From: Prochilodus magdalenae
Lineage: Eukaryota > Chordata > Actinopteri > Characiformes > Prochilodontidae
DNA length: 64,000 nt
Direction of reading: 5' to 3'
Assembly (NCBI GenBank): GCA_024036415.1
Contig: JAMWET010006960.1
Span: forward strand, 1-64,000
Part shown: positions 11,331 to 22,699 of the stretch, in pieces
Numbering within the stretch: position 1 is the stretch's first letter
Layout: the number at the start of each line of letters is the position of its first letter
Position numbers and translations under genes: made by a program
Notes under the pieces: generated by a model
What the model saw: only the letters and a program-made list of their open reading frames with translations
What the model was told of the DNA's origin: nothing
Database searches by the model: none

Positions 11331-13366
11331 TTGTTTTATCTGATTATCTTAAATTATTTGTTTTATATTTTAATTATAATTTATAATGTTGCATATTTAT
11401 TATTTGTTACTTGATAGGAAAGTCATTAACCTGGCCACAAAAGAATGTACATGTTAAGAATAAATCCACAAAAGGTTTTAAATCACACTTTCAAAAACAC
11501 AGAAAAGATAACCACCATTTTTGGTTCCCTAAGGAACTATTCAGTTATGAATCCAGTAACGTGAGATGCAAGTTCAAGGGAATTCAAGTGTTTCTACACT
11601 GATATGAAATAGATGGGAATCTTTTCTACCTCAAATGAGCTCTCTCTTTTCCCCACACATATCAACTACAGAAACAAAGGCATACATGAGACTGAGAGAT
11701 TTTATTTGGTACAATGCTCTACAGAACGACAGGAGGCCTAGTGTATGTCATTCTGTGACGCGGCTTGTGGCACTCTACAGTGGCGCAGTCATTAGCCAAA
11801 GGGGTACCATAACATGTAACTCTGCAGACGTGTGCCTGTTTTAACCCAGCAGGCTGTGCAGAAACCCGTGATTAACTGTGTGCGTAAGCTCCCACGCTGC
11901 AATTAACACTAAAGTGATTAGCATCCATTTGCTCTCTGACAGCACTGTCACCACTGTTATGAGTACAGCGGTTCAGTGTGCTGATTAGAAGCTTTTTTTT
12001 CCCTCTTAATCTCATTCCTGCATAACGGATTCCATCAAATGAGTGTACAGCACAGTACTTGGCCAAAGTCTTAGCCAGACGAGAAAATAGCTCGAAACTA
12101 TTTATCTTGGCTCTAAGTGTCAGTAAAAACTCACTATATAACAACATACAGTGAAACATATGAAGAATGTTGTGTTTGTGGTTAGAAGATAGACACAGGT
12201 CTGACTACTGACCTCTCGCTGTATTCCAGCCTTCACATGCATTTGATATATTTTACCACGAGAACAGCTGATTTAACATAAAGAAGGTCTTTATTATTTA
12301 TTTATTTATTTTTTTTTAATCTTAACTTTTTAAAAACTATTTTGGTAAAATATAGAAAATGAGATTGAATGCTGAGATTAATATCTTAATATTTGAAATT
12401 AAACTCTGATTTCCTTACAGCGGCAGAGATAGGAACCAGAAATTTGTGCTTGTGATGTCTACAACACAAGTATAGCCATTTTATTTTTGCGTGAGGTTTT
12501 TATATGTAATGTTGGTGATGAAAATCCTAGATAACAAATCATCCCTGTCCATAGAAAAACATGTATGTCCATTTTCGTAAATTTTTACCTTTATTCATCA
12601 CAGCAGCTGGAATTTACACTGTGTGAAAGTCTCAAGATGAATGCACCCAAAAGTCCCAAAAAGTCACATGGAAAAAGGTCTGGTTCAATTGACTACATTA
12701 AAATAAAATTAGGTTTTTGTCATTTTGGAGTATTAGTTTGGACAGTGACAATATTTTTTTAGGCCAAAAGTTTCTCCTAAAACTATCACTAACAGCATAT
12801 CAGGCAGTTTATCCGTAACCATTTCATATAAAAACTTTGTGAGGTGACTTTTCATGGTATTGAACTATTCACATGCCTGGCTCCTATTGTCACCAATGCA
12901 CACAATTCTGACTTTCTCCAACATGGTTCATTTCAGACCAAACATCTCTATAAGACTTTGTTTACAACATGAATTAGTGAATTATGTATAAATCAACAGA
13001 CCCTCCAAAAATCTGCAATCACAAATTCAAAATACAACTTTAACCAATCCTCACAATACTTACAAGGTTCTCAAATGTGACCTCTCAGTGAATTAGTAGC
13101 ACATTAAACATGTGAATCATCTAACTGGATGCACAGTTATTTGTGGGCTTGTATCTTTTGTGCAACATGCCTTGTGCCGTGCGATCCATTTGTATGCTTT
13201 TGTGGCAGTCTGCGGAGGAGATTACATAAACAACAATTCTGATTTTTAATCATTTCTATGTAGATATCATCTAGGTCCAATTTAGAGTCACACAGTGCTA
13301 CTGGATATTCTACCAAATAAGTTTTAGGGCACGGAATTTTTGAATGTAGGAACGCAAAGCCTAGTA
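11331..13366. other. No recognisable feature
   Basis: AT-rich sequence with T-rich tracts at about 12290-12340. No exon, RNA gene or repeat can be supported. Confidence 0.45.
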
Positions 13367-14233
13367 CAGGGCTCTAGACTAACTTTTTGAACTGGTTGCA
13401 CTGGTGCGCCTAACGTTTTTTCTTAGGTGCACCAGCACCAAAGTTAGGTGCACCCAAATTTTCAACTGCATCACATTCAGAACAGCAGTTTTACATGTTC
13501 ACTTTTTTTTTTTTTTTTTTTTTTTTTTCACTTTTTTTTTTTTTTCGCTGTCCATATAGGCAATATTGACTTGTAAATGATTAACTAACAATGTGGTCAG
13601 CATAAAGTTATTTATTTGAAGCACAATTCTACAAGAAAGGTAACACTTGGGCAGTGCATTTGTCGGGCATGTAATGTGTTTGATAGATGCGTTGTGCTTT
13701 TTCAGCGCTTCAATTCGAAATGTATTAGAACCAGTCACAAATGAACAGTTCGTTCGAATGAACGAATCATTTGAGTAAACATAACGAACCGAATCACTTC
13801 CTCAGCTGATTCGACTCAGCAGCGACCGTGCAGGCCGGCAGGGAAACTGCTGTGTGGTCTGTGAATCACTGAATCACCCGCGAATCTGGTGGCGGAGACT
13901 CTCATTGCGAGGGAACTGTGCTTGCTCAGTAATTCGTTCAGTGAACTGAGGGCTCCCGTTCACTCACTGATTCGTTTACTGAACGTACTATCACTCAGTG
14001 CTGACGGCGCTCCGGGGTCCCGCCCTTCGCTATCTTTGATTGGTTTAGACCACGACATGGGCCAAATGTGTGTCTGTTTTTAACCACAGGGAGACTTTCA
14101 GAGTCGCGAAGACTTTTTCTTTTCTCCCTATCGAACGGCTGGTCGCACTGGTGCGACCTCAGATTTTTTTTGGTCGCACAATTGAGAAATTAGGTCGCAT
14201 GTGCGACCAAATTGGTCGCACTCTAGAGCCTTG
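13367..14233 (-). mobile_element. hAT-like DNA transposon, CAGGGCTCTAGA group, copy 1
   Basis: The element starts cagggctctaga and ends tctagagccttg, imperfect terminal inverted repeats. It is flanked by a perfect 5-bp duplication, tagta, at 13362-13366 and 14234-14238. Subterminal palindromes built of gtgcgacc/ggtcgcac lie at 14149-14222. The same ends in inverted order bound the copy at 18538-20441. Here the minus strand carries the N-terminal coding exon and the centre (about 13740-14010) differs from the other copy. The hAT-like call rests on the CAGGGCTC-type ends. A 5-bp duplication is shorter than the usual 8 bp. Confidence 0.85.
13499..13738 (-). pseudogene. Truncated transposase N-terminal exon (zinc-finger-like)
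   Basis: The minus-strand frame reads GSNTFRIEALKKHNASIKH, then CYLSCRIVLQ and LVNHLQVNIAYMD, and runs into a poly-lysine tail made by the T-tract at 13501-13545. The phrase F..GSNTFRIEALKKH resembles the N-terminal TTF-type zinc-finger region of ZNF862-like hAT-derived proteins, which is an inference from motif memory. It has no catalytic part. It is nearly the same as the frame at 20070-20309, so this exon is shared by both copies of the element. Confidence 0.55.
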
Positions 14234-15692
14234 TAGTAGTAGTTTATTACATTGCATTGGTATAAAGTATAACGTAAACTGACTGGCAAAAACGTTTTCA
14301 AGTCTGAATGTTTATTTCGAGGCTGCATTCAAAACAAGTTGAAACACATTGCCACAAATACTGAGAATAGCTGCTGCAAAATCATGCATGTTTAGCCCAC
14401 AACCATCACTAAACAAGGTCACCGGATCCTGGTTGGAGTGTTTAAGCTAACGCACCGATGCATTAAACCTTTATGGAGTGTGCTATTGTATTTGATCTAT
14501 TGTTAGTGCTTTTTTAACCAATAATTTACTGTCCAGATAAACAGCTTAACATCACTTTCTCAGCTGGCCTGAGACTTTTGTATGCTGTTGTACACAATCT
14601 TGTCACAGGGTGACGGTTGAAGTAGATGTTGAACAGTTGTTGAGTACAGCACATGTAATAAACAGCTCTCACCACAGTCCCTTGTGTAACGATGTACTCA
14701 TTACATAACCTGTGGAATAACACTACCAGCAGGCTGGTCAGGATGTGCTTGTTCTTGTGTTCACTCAAGGATTATCCGCTAACGCCAAAGAGTCTCTGTT
14801 ATCTTACTTGCCTAGAAGTTACTCCAAGCTGTCACGTACCACAATTGTTGCATTTTAATACATGTATGTAAGTATCCTTGTATAGTATTTGATTTCTCTA
14901 GGCTACACACAAGTTTTGATGGCAAAGTCCTTAGAAAAGATGATTAGAATGTTTTTTCTAGGTCACTGAAAGAATTACCAACCAGTTTAATTTTGGATGT
15001 AAAAATGCAGAGGCACACTATTTATTGATCTGAAGGAAGAGAATCAGCTGCACGGATTTTGGAATGTTTTCATTTTTAATCAGTCATATTATGGGTAAGG
15101 ACGTACTCATTTATTTTCTTTGCTTTGGGTTGTTTCTATTATCCTCATTCCACTTCTGTGTGTATATTTCATTTAATCACGCTTGTCTATTCAGTGTAGT
15201 CATAAATCCAGTTGAACTAAACTTTTTTTTTTTTAAGTGGGAAACAAATACATTTCAGGGTCTGGCATTATGGACATTTGGGTTCACATGCATGGAATGT
15301 TCTTGGAACAACAAGTTTTTCTGTGTTTACTACAATTGCATGAATTTTTATATAAATTCTCAGCATGTCCAGCATACTGTATAGTAAAATCCCTTGAAAT
15401 CAGTGAAATCAAAAAAACAACATTAACATACCCAAATGTGTAAAACAGCATCTACAGTCATTTCAAGTACACATTCAATTTTGCTTTTAACAGAGTAAAC
15501 AAAACCGTTTCGTTATGCAATAGTCTGTTATACTAGTGACAGCATCATTTACAAATGTCCAAATGTACAGATTACTGGAGAATTCATTTTCTCAAAACTT
15601 TGCATAATTAGAAATGAATATGTACCTAAGGCTTGTATACAAAAAAAAAGAAAGTTGATGAGAAGAATCAATGTCCCTTTATTTTTAAGTCC
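14234..15692. other. No recognisable feature
   Basis: AT-rich sequence. A 106-codon open frame at 15064-15384 is rich in F/L/C and has no recognisable domain; I consider it chance. Confidence 0.45.
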
Positions 15693-15895
15693 TGTGGATT
15701 GCTTCTCCTTCCATCCTTATGCCCTGCTCCAACTGTAGCTGCTAACTGCCTTCCTTTCAGAGTGCTGTGGTGCTCACAGACTTAGCTCCGACTACCAGCG
15801 TTCTTTTAGCAGTGATCCAGGGGATAACAGTGTAGTGGGCTATGCGGAACTTCAGAAAAGAACAAGAATGTGCTGACAAAACGTACTGTGGTGTT
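15693..15895 (+). repeat. 200-bp direct repeat, unit 1
   Basis: From gtggattgcttctccttc to gctgacaaaacgtactgtgg this block matches 16815-17015 in order and orientation, sharing for example gttcttttagcagtgat and acaagaatgtgctgacaaaa. The two are clearly diverged copies. It contains no coding motif. It could be a local duplication or a dispersed repeat inserted twice. Confidence 0.85.
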
Positions 15896-15909
15896 TGCAT
15901 TTTTTTTTT

Positions 15910-16195
15910 TTAAAGAGTGATACTAGGCCTTCTGGGCATGTAACATGTGACAACAAACCATTCATCCTGTCGCTAACCATGATGCCTCCACACACAGATT
16001 AATTTGCTGTCTCCACCACGATAAAAGTGGGGCTCTTCACTGAAGATGACCATCATTTTGCGTCACTCCATGACAGTGTGGAACGACACCATTACATTGC
16101 ACGTCTCACATTGTCAAGCCTACCCACCAAGTTGCATCCCTGATGATTGATTCTTTCTGGGTGCAACTATTTGCACAACTACATTTTTGACAATT
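15910..16195 (-). mobile_element. Degenerate Tc1/mariner-like element, family A copy 3
   Basis: It shares gtgatacta(g)gcc, gacaacaaacca, cgctaaccatgatgcctcca and the right terminal words ctgggtgcaactatttgcac then tttttgacaa with the other family A copies (compare 32320-32545 and 1930-2040). It sits just after the first unit of the 200-bp direct repeat. It carries the middle of the element only and no usable frame. Confidence 0.7.
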
Positions 16196-16550
16196 AATGT
16201 ATAAAGGTGAGTGTGGCTATGTACCTATGTACCTTTGGTCATTTGGTCATGAGAGTTGTGGCCTCTTAGGTTTGCCATTTACTTTCATCTCAGAAGTTAT
16301 GAAAAAAAAGAGAGAGAAATTTTTCGTGATGAACATATGCTGAGACTTGATTTTACTTGTGTTTTTTCAATGTTGGTTTTTAGTTTGAAAGCTGACACTA
16401 CAATCTGAGGAAGCCGTCATCATAACACCCGCCAGCAGCACATTTCATCAGCTTGTTTAACGTGTGTCTAGAACAAGCGCACATATGTCCATGTGTGGGA
16501 ATACTGCTGTCGTGCCAGGCTTTGAACACAATAAATTAATATATATATAA

Positions 16551-16575
16551 TTTTTTTTTTTTTTTTTTTTTTTTT
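16551..16575. repeat. Poly-T tract
   Basis: A run of about 25 T preceded by an atatatataa stretch. Seen directly. Confidence 0.9.
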
Positions 16576-16814
16576 CACCCCCAGAGTTCTCTTGGGGCTC
16601 TTGGCACAGTAACTCAATTAACCATCACCAGGGACGGGCCTAATACAGTTTCAAAGGCTATACAATACTGCCCGTTACAGTGGAAATACAACAACAAACC
16701 TATCCAACAGGCTCAACCAAACAGGCCCCGATCGACCCAGAGAGACCCAAGGTTTGGATACTAAAAGGAAGAAAGTCAATTAAAAGAATTGGTGTCTCTC
16801 CATTTCATGGAACA

Positions 16815-17015
16815 GTGGATTGCTTTTTCTTACACAGCTTGTGTATGGAGTTGGAGCTGCTAGCTGCCTTTCTTTCAGAGAGCTGCAGTGCTCAGAGCCC
16901 GGCTTAGCTCCGCCTACCAGGGTTCTTTTAGCAGTGATCTAGTGGATAATAGTGGTGTGGGCTAAGTAGAGCTTGACAAAGTACAAGAATGTGCTGACAA
17001 AACATACTGTGGTGT
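16815..17015 (+). repeat. 200-bp direct repeat, unit 2
   Basis: Diverged copy of 15693-15895, about 1.1 kb downstream in the same orientation. See that entry for the shared words. Confidence 0.85.
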
Positions 17016-18537
17016 CGTCAAGCCATGTTTTAAGTAACCCAGGTTTTTTAAAGAGTTCAAATGTTTGTGTTGGGCTTTTTTTAGCTCATTCCTACAAGCA
17101 CTTTAATAAGAGTGTGTATACGGGTGGAGTGGTGGGTTTTCCAAGGATACAGCAAAGGACATTTTTTTATTGTTAGTGCTGGAGAGGGTCCTTTTGCTGT
17201 ATATCGCAGTTTTAAGCAAATTAAAAAAGTTGCATTATGGATCATAAGCTTTCACCAGACAACCCTAAATGCTACCCTAATTTGCAATATATATATATAA
17301 AGGGGGTAAAGTTCTTTATTCTGGGGGGGAAAAAATATGATACCACTGCACAAAAAAAACCCAAAAAAAACTAAAATGTACCAGCCTTTACATGCTGCTT
17401 TCCCTCTCTTACCCCTCTATCCACACTACAATCCCGGCTGATGGAGCTGTGCTGTGGACTCCCTCATCCTCATCTCCTCTCTCTATCAGTGTTCAGTCAT
17501 CTGCACAATGACCATCTGTTCCTGGAGCTAGCCACTGATCCACAATCTGACAGCCCAAACAATATGACTGTAGGCTAGAGGTTGCATGTCATTTTTTTTC
17601 TGTTGCTTAATAGACGTTGTACAAAAAAGACTAATAGCCTTTCTAATAACCTGGTCCCTCTGTTTCTTATTTATTACCTTTAGTACTGTGTTTATTTGCC
17701 AATGCCAAAAATGGCAGAAAGAATAAGAGGAATGTGTTCTTAGTCTTTTACTACAACAAGAGTCTCTTAGCCACAGATGCAATCGTCTGTTGTGGCCCAA
17801 CGGATATACTGCTTGGCCAATTAAGGTTCCGCAAATTCATCATTTACAGGAGAGGGAAAAACTTTGTGTGTGAATTGCTCATATTGTAATACAGGTACCT
17901 CCTATATTTGTGAGGTTTTTACATGGTAAATATAGAAGTCCGAGATCACCATTCAGAAATCTAGTTAATATTATATTATTTTTTAGTTTATTTATATGTT
18001 AGTTAAACATAAATAAACAATGTAGATTACATGCAAGATATTCCATTTGCATAGGAAAGACGAAATTTAATTAAAAGGTTACTAAAAGATACATGGAAAA
18101 ATAAGGTACATTATCAATGGAAAATATTTCACTCTTAACATTTCATGTCTGATTAATACATATCCTGATATACCACATGTACTCTTAAGGTATCACTGTA
18201 TTATATTTTTGCCATATCTCCCACCTGTGCAAAAAACTTTAAGCTCCTTTTTCTACACACTTTAAAAGCTCTAGTTTAGTGAATATTCATGATGGACAGA
18301 CCAATAGAATTGGTCCAAGAATCTTGCTATATCAACCTCCTCTGCAAAGAAAGCTGTTTTATCCTCCTGTAAATTTCCATTTTGGAGGTTTTAAGGTGGA
18401 ATGCATAATTCCGGGAGTTCTATTTTATAGTTCTTCACTTTTATTTGAAAGTAAAACATTAAGTTCAAAATAAGAGAGCTTTATAAGTGTCCATGTCTAC
18501 AAATGTTTGGGCACCTCTGTTCAAATTACAGATACAT
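17016..18537. other. No recognisable feature
   Basis: AT-rich sequence. The 90-codon minus-strand frame at 17528-17800 has no recognisable motif. Short A-tracts occur near 17335-17370. Confidence 0.45.
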
Positions 18538-18818
18538 CAGGGCTCTAGAGTGCGACCAATTTGGTCGCACATGCGACCTAATTTCTCAATTGTGCGACCA
18601 AAAAAAATCTGAGGTCGCACCAGTGCGACCAGCCGTTCGATGGGGAAAAAAGAAAAAGTCTTCGCGACTCTGAAAGTCTCCCTGTGGTTAAAACAGAGCC
18701 CATTTCGTGGTCTAAACCAATCAAAGATAGCGAAGGGCGGGACTCCCTCCTGATTGGCCGTGGTCCTGATATTCCTGTACGTGTGTACGTTTGAAAGTGC
18801 GCGTGCTGCAGTCAGACA

Positions 18819-19879
18819 GGGGTGCGTTTCCCAAAACCATCGTTGCTAACTACGTTAGCAACTTACATAGTTGGAACGACACAGCTGCGACGCAGGTGTT
18901 TCCCAAAACCATGGTTCAAACTATGGAGGTAACCACGTTGGTAACTTACATAGTCCGAACCATCGTTAAGCGACACAGGTGTTTCCCAAAACCGTAGTTC
19001 CACCGAAAGTTCGCAAGTTTCGTTAAAGTGTCGTTAAGTTGAGTAGTTGGAACTACAGCTGTAGAGCTGTGGTTAGAAGCTTAGTTCCTGATGACCACGT
19101 CATCGATGACGCAGGACGCCAGGTAACGTGTCAGTAAGCTGAAAATTTACATGAAATTCCGGGTACAAACATTTATACTGTCAAAGGCTGTCAAAATTGC
19201 TGTTTATGCCACCAGTATATAATGCAATGCAAATAAAGTGGAGAAACGGATCACATCGCTATCGCATGGCGCCAATAAGAGACAGCGATGTGTCTAAGTA
19301 ATTGCAGTATCAGAGCCTACAAATGCATCGGTGTGGCTAAAAGTTCTTCCATTTGTTCCTTCTAAAAGAAGCTTTACATATTATTACCATGTTTGTAATG
19401 ATAATGATGCACATTAATATATTATTAATACAATTATATATTATAATAAAATATATACATACATACATATATATGTGTGTATGTATATATATATATATTT
19501 ATTATTATTATTATTATATTTTTTATTAGTATTTGATTGTTGATTCTATTAATATTATAGTTGGATTTTTATAATATGAATAAACATGGGTTGCCAAAAT
19601 AATGTGTTCATTACGTGATTTCGGTCACAACTATCAAATTTTGGTTTAATCTTGCCGGTTTGTGAGTTTTAACACAGTTTCCCACTGTGAATGTCCGACC
19701 GAACACATCTGGAAACATGGTGGTTCGAACTATGGTGGTTCAAATCAACATTGTTAAAACTACTGTGGTACTAACAAAGTACGACGCTTTCGGGAAACGA
19801 TGTTTAGTTTAACTAACATTGTAGTTTGAACAATGTTAGTTCAGTGCTAACCTCCGTCGTTGTACGTGAAACGCACCCC
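18819..19879. mobile_element. Nested non-autonomous DNA transposon with GGGGTGCGTTTC ends
   Basis: The left end ggggtgcgtttcccaaaac and the right end gtgaaacgcacccc are inverted repeats of about 11-13 bp, and the segment interrupts the hAT-like copy 2. Inside the left end, gtttcccaaaacc recurs at 18826, 18898 and 18981, giving a 72- to 83-bp tandem array with conserved aact-ac-ttagcaactta words. Mirror words (cgggaaacga) lie near the right end. A TA-rich block is at 19452-19518. The end type resembles PIF/Harbinger non-autonomous elements of fish, but a clean 3-bp target duplication is not visible (flanks aca and aga), so the superfamily is uncertain. Confidence 0.7.
19452..19518. repeat. (TA)n/(CATA)n and (TTA)n simple repeat
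   Basis: Imperfect atacatacata, tatatatata and ttattattatta runs in the middle of the nested element. Seen directly. Confidence 0.9.
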
Positions 19880-20069
19880 AGAGCGGTGAGTAGCCTAGGC
19901 CCGTCAGATAAACAGAGCGGGTGTAGCTGCGTAACCTGGGAGGCTGATGGCTCCGTGTCAGAGCGTTGGTTATGTCAAGCCCTGGTCCGGAGACGGCATC
20001 AGATAACTAGCCACATACGATCGACTCCGAGTCACAGCCTGCACTGACTGTAAGGAGTGTGGGAAGACC

Positions 20070-20309
20070 ATGGCCGGCAGTAGTGCGTTTGTGACTGGTT
20101 CTAATACATTTAGAATTGAAGCGCTGAAAAAGCACAGTGCATCTATCAAAGACATCACACACCATCACAAATGCACTGCCCAGTGTTACCTTTCTTGTAG
20201 AATTGTGCTTCAAATAAAGAAGTTTTTGTTGACCACATTGTTAGTTAATCATTTACAAGTCAATATTGCCTATATGGACAGGGATTTAAAAAAAGAAAAG
20301 AAAAAGTGA
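20070..20309 (+). pseudogene. Truncated transposase N-terminal exon (zinc-finger-like)
   Basis: The frame begins at a plausible ATG (MAGSSAFVTGSNTFRIEALK) and continues through a KDITHHHKC stretch, CYLSCRIVLQ and LVNHLQVNIAYMD before ending in a lysine-rich tail. It matches the minus-strand frame at 13499-13738 over about 60 residues, with substitutions. The first part resembles the start of TTF-type zinc-finger transposase-like proteins. The later part may be read-through into former intron or internally deleted sequence. No DDE or dimerisation domain remains. Confidence 0.5.
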
Positions 20310-20929
20310 ACATGTAAAACTGCTGTTCTGAATGTGATGCAGTTGAAAATTTGGGTGCACCTAACTTTGGTGCTGGTGCACCTAAGAAAAAACGTTAGGC
20401 GCACCAGTGCAACCAGTTCAAAAAGTTAGTCTAGAGCCCTGTACATAGTTTGCCGATTTTACACATTCTGTTTATTTGCTGAATAAAACACAAAACATGT
20501 CATTTTCTGTTTTTCCCTACCAGTGTTAATTTAGCATATGAATAGAAACCCTCTGCCATCAGACAAAGAGTACTAAAAGCTTTCATCTTTGAGAAAAAAA
20601 AATCAAGCTCCACTATCGCTTTAGATCTGAATAAATCCACAGGTGTTTCTATTCAATTCTCTACTGTGAAGACAACTCAGTGTAGTGGGTCTGAAGAGAT
20701 GCGCTAGGTAATAGACATAATCAACGCAAGTACGCGCATGCAAATGGCCAAACCAAGCCCACACATTGCAAACGCACAGCCCTTCTGTTCACATTCATTG
20801 TGCATACTACATTACTGAGGCAGTTAAAACACTCAGTACCCAAGGGCGTGATTATTCTTTTATTTCAACAGCCTCAAAAGCTAAACATGGAGGGTAGAGA
20901 AGAATGATATGCCTTACCTGTTTCACCAC

Positions 20930-21300
20930 AATGAAAAGGCAATAATGTATCATTTATGTTTATGTAAGCAAAGTCTACATGGCTTTGGTGACCGAGCATT
21001 TTCCAGACTTGCTTCTAGACTCTGGAACTCTCTCCCACCCCTGGCCAAGCAGTCCAATTCAATCTCTGTATTTAAATCTAATCTGAAACACATCGCTTCA
21101 CACTCACCTACAACCTGCCTCAAGACTAAACCGCTCTCTTAAATGATCACACTCATCTTGTCTATTGTCTACTGTATGACCTTGTTGTTATCAATGTTTG
21201 TTTTTTTTCTTTCCTGTTCGACTTCAACAATCAATTGTAAGTGACTTTGGGTTTGTGAAAAACGTTATACAAAAATAAAGTATTATTATTAAGTATTACG
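20930..21300 (+). mobile_element. L2-type LINE 3' end
   Basis: The frame at 20909-21142 contains GDRAFSRLASRLWNSLPP and then FKSNLKHI, the usual C-terminus of L2/CR1 reverse transcriptase proteins. It is followed about 100 bp later by gtaagtgactttgggtttg, then ttatacaaaaataaagtatt and an ATT-repeat tail, the characteristic 3' end of L2-like elements in fish. It is a 5'-truncated insertion in the + orientation. Confidence 0.8.
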
Positions 21301-22357
21301 CAAAGGAACTGCAGGCTCAACTGCTTGTGTGACAGGGCGGGAAAGAAAGCATACTGGTAGTATGAGACCTCCACACAGGGTTTTGCTGGATGTCTCACAA
21401 CGTCAAAGCTTGATTCCCAAATTGATGGCAAATTTCTCAATGGGAGTGAAAGCTGTAATAAAAGTAAAGAGCACACAGAATAAAGTCAGATATTATATAT
21501 AAGTGCTGAGACCTCTGTAATTTTCTGCTTTTAACATGTTGCGTAAAAGAATATCTTTGCCTACAAATTAAACACATGACTTTTGCACAGTACTGTTCCA
21601 GTTTAATGATATAATAGTAACATGAATTAGAAGTGTTTTTGTAAATTCCTCAATAAAATCACTGTTGTACCCCTTTTCGGCTGAAAATGGGCTAGCAAAT
21701 GGGTTGTTGCTTCTTAAAAAGGCAATCAATGGCAAATTGTTCTTATCAATGTGCTCCTACTTAAAATCCTTGTCTACTGTGAACTTCCAGTCGAGGGTAG
21801 TAAGCCTGATGGAGTCCGCAAATATCTGCAAAGATGATTTGAAAACAAACGCATCAGCAGAGGTGAAGCTAGTCTCTTTAGCCAACCCATCGAGCGAGAA
21901 ATCTGGGTCAGAGGGGAATTGATCCTGAAACACTCCATAAATGCGGCAGTGAGGAGCGCCTCATGTCCACGGCCATGTGGTGTGGACTACAATTCCTCTC
22001 CGATGTCCAGTGGCTCTCACAAGGCACAGGGGAAGCATATGTGTTTATCTCTCACATCCTCTGAGAACTATGTTCTCCCCATAAAGCCATAGCTAAATAC
22101 ACACATGGTCACAGGGATAAACTCTGCGTGCAATAAAAACACCAAAGGCTTGAATGTTCAACCCAATATAAACCGATTTTCCATTTTAGAAATAACTTTG
22201 CAAGTCCAACGTATACAGCTAGAGGGAAATTATATTCTTCAAAGACAACAAACTGATCTCATTTAATATGGTGCTACTGTATTTGGATAACAGCCATCAC
22301 CAAGAAGGTACAGAGAGAGAATAAAAAGAAAATGTACTGCATTGGTACAAGATAGAT

Positions 22358-22358
<1 letters not shown>
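21301..22358. other. No recognisable feature
   Basis: Mixed sequence without exon or repeat signature. The open frame at 21665-21922 has no known motif. Confidence 0.45.
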
Positions 22359-22419
<61 letters not shown>

Positions 22420-22498
22420 TACATATATATATACACACATACACACATATATGTGTGTGTGTGTGTGTGCGTGCACGTGTCTGCGTGTGTGTATATAA
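22359..22498. repeat. Compound (TA)n(CA)n...(GT)n microsatellite
   Basis: A (TA)n run passes into (CA)n, imperfect cata repeats and then (GT)n. The CA and GT arms are complementary and could fold as a hairpin. Open frames through it, which translate to alternating Y/I, H/T and C/V, are artefacts. Confidence 0.95.
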
Positions 22499-22587
22499 GC
22501 TCACCAAACAAAAAATTTGTCACCTTGCATGTTTAAGATGTAGATGGTGTTGCACAAGGATGATGAATTGAGTCAAGAAAGGCACCA

Positions 22588-22699
22588 AACCTGGCCCAAC
22601 AGCACAAGTCTTTGATGCAAGAGTGTCTGAACATTGATGTCTCCTACATCCAGAGTCCATGCCAAATCAAAGGGTTATTCATACTTGTGGAGCTATAAC
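22588..22699 (+). mobile_element. Tc1/mariner transposase C-terminal fragment, family B copy 3
   Basis: The + strand reads NLAQQHKSLMQECLNIDVSY then IQ. After a one-base frame change it continues SMPNQRVIHTCGAIT. It aligns with the copies at 5419-5532 and 10237-10332. No terminal repeats are visible. Confidence 0.65.

Larger units (their letters stand above)
18538..20441 (+). mobile_element. hAT-like DNA transposon, CAGGGCTCTAGA group, copy 2
   Basis: It starts cagggctctagagtgcgacc and ends gttagtctagagccctg, flanked by a perfect 5-bp duplication, tacat, at 18533-18537 and 20442-20446. The left 190 bp is the inverted complement of the right end of copy 1, including the ggtcgcac palindromes, and the right 180 bp is the inverted complement of the left end of copy 1. 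The element has no catalytic domain. It holds a TTF-like N-terminal exon at 20070-20309 and a nested element at 18819-19879, which explains its greater length. Confidence 0.88.

Noticed and set aside
22263..22571. Open frames through the TA/CA/GT microsatellite on both strands
   Set aside because: Alternating two-residue patterns are produced by dinucleotide repeats, not by a gene.
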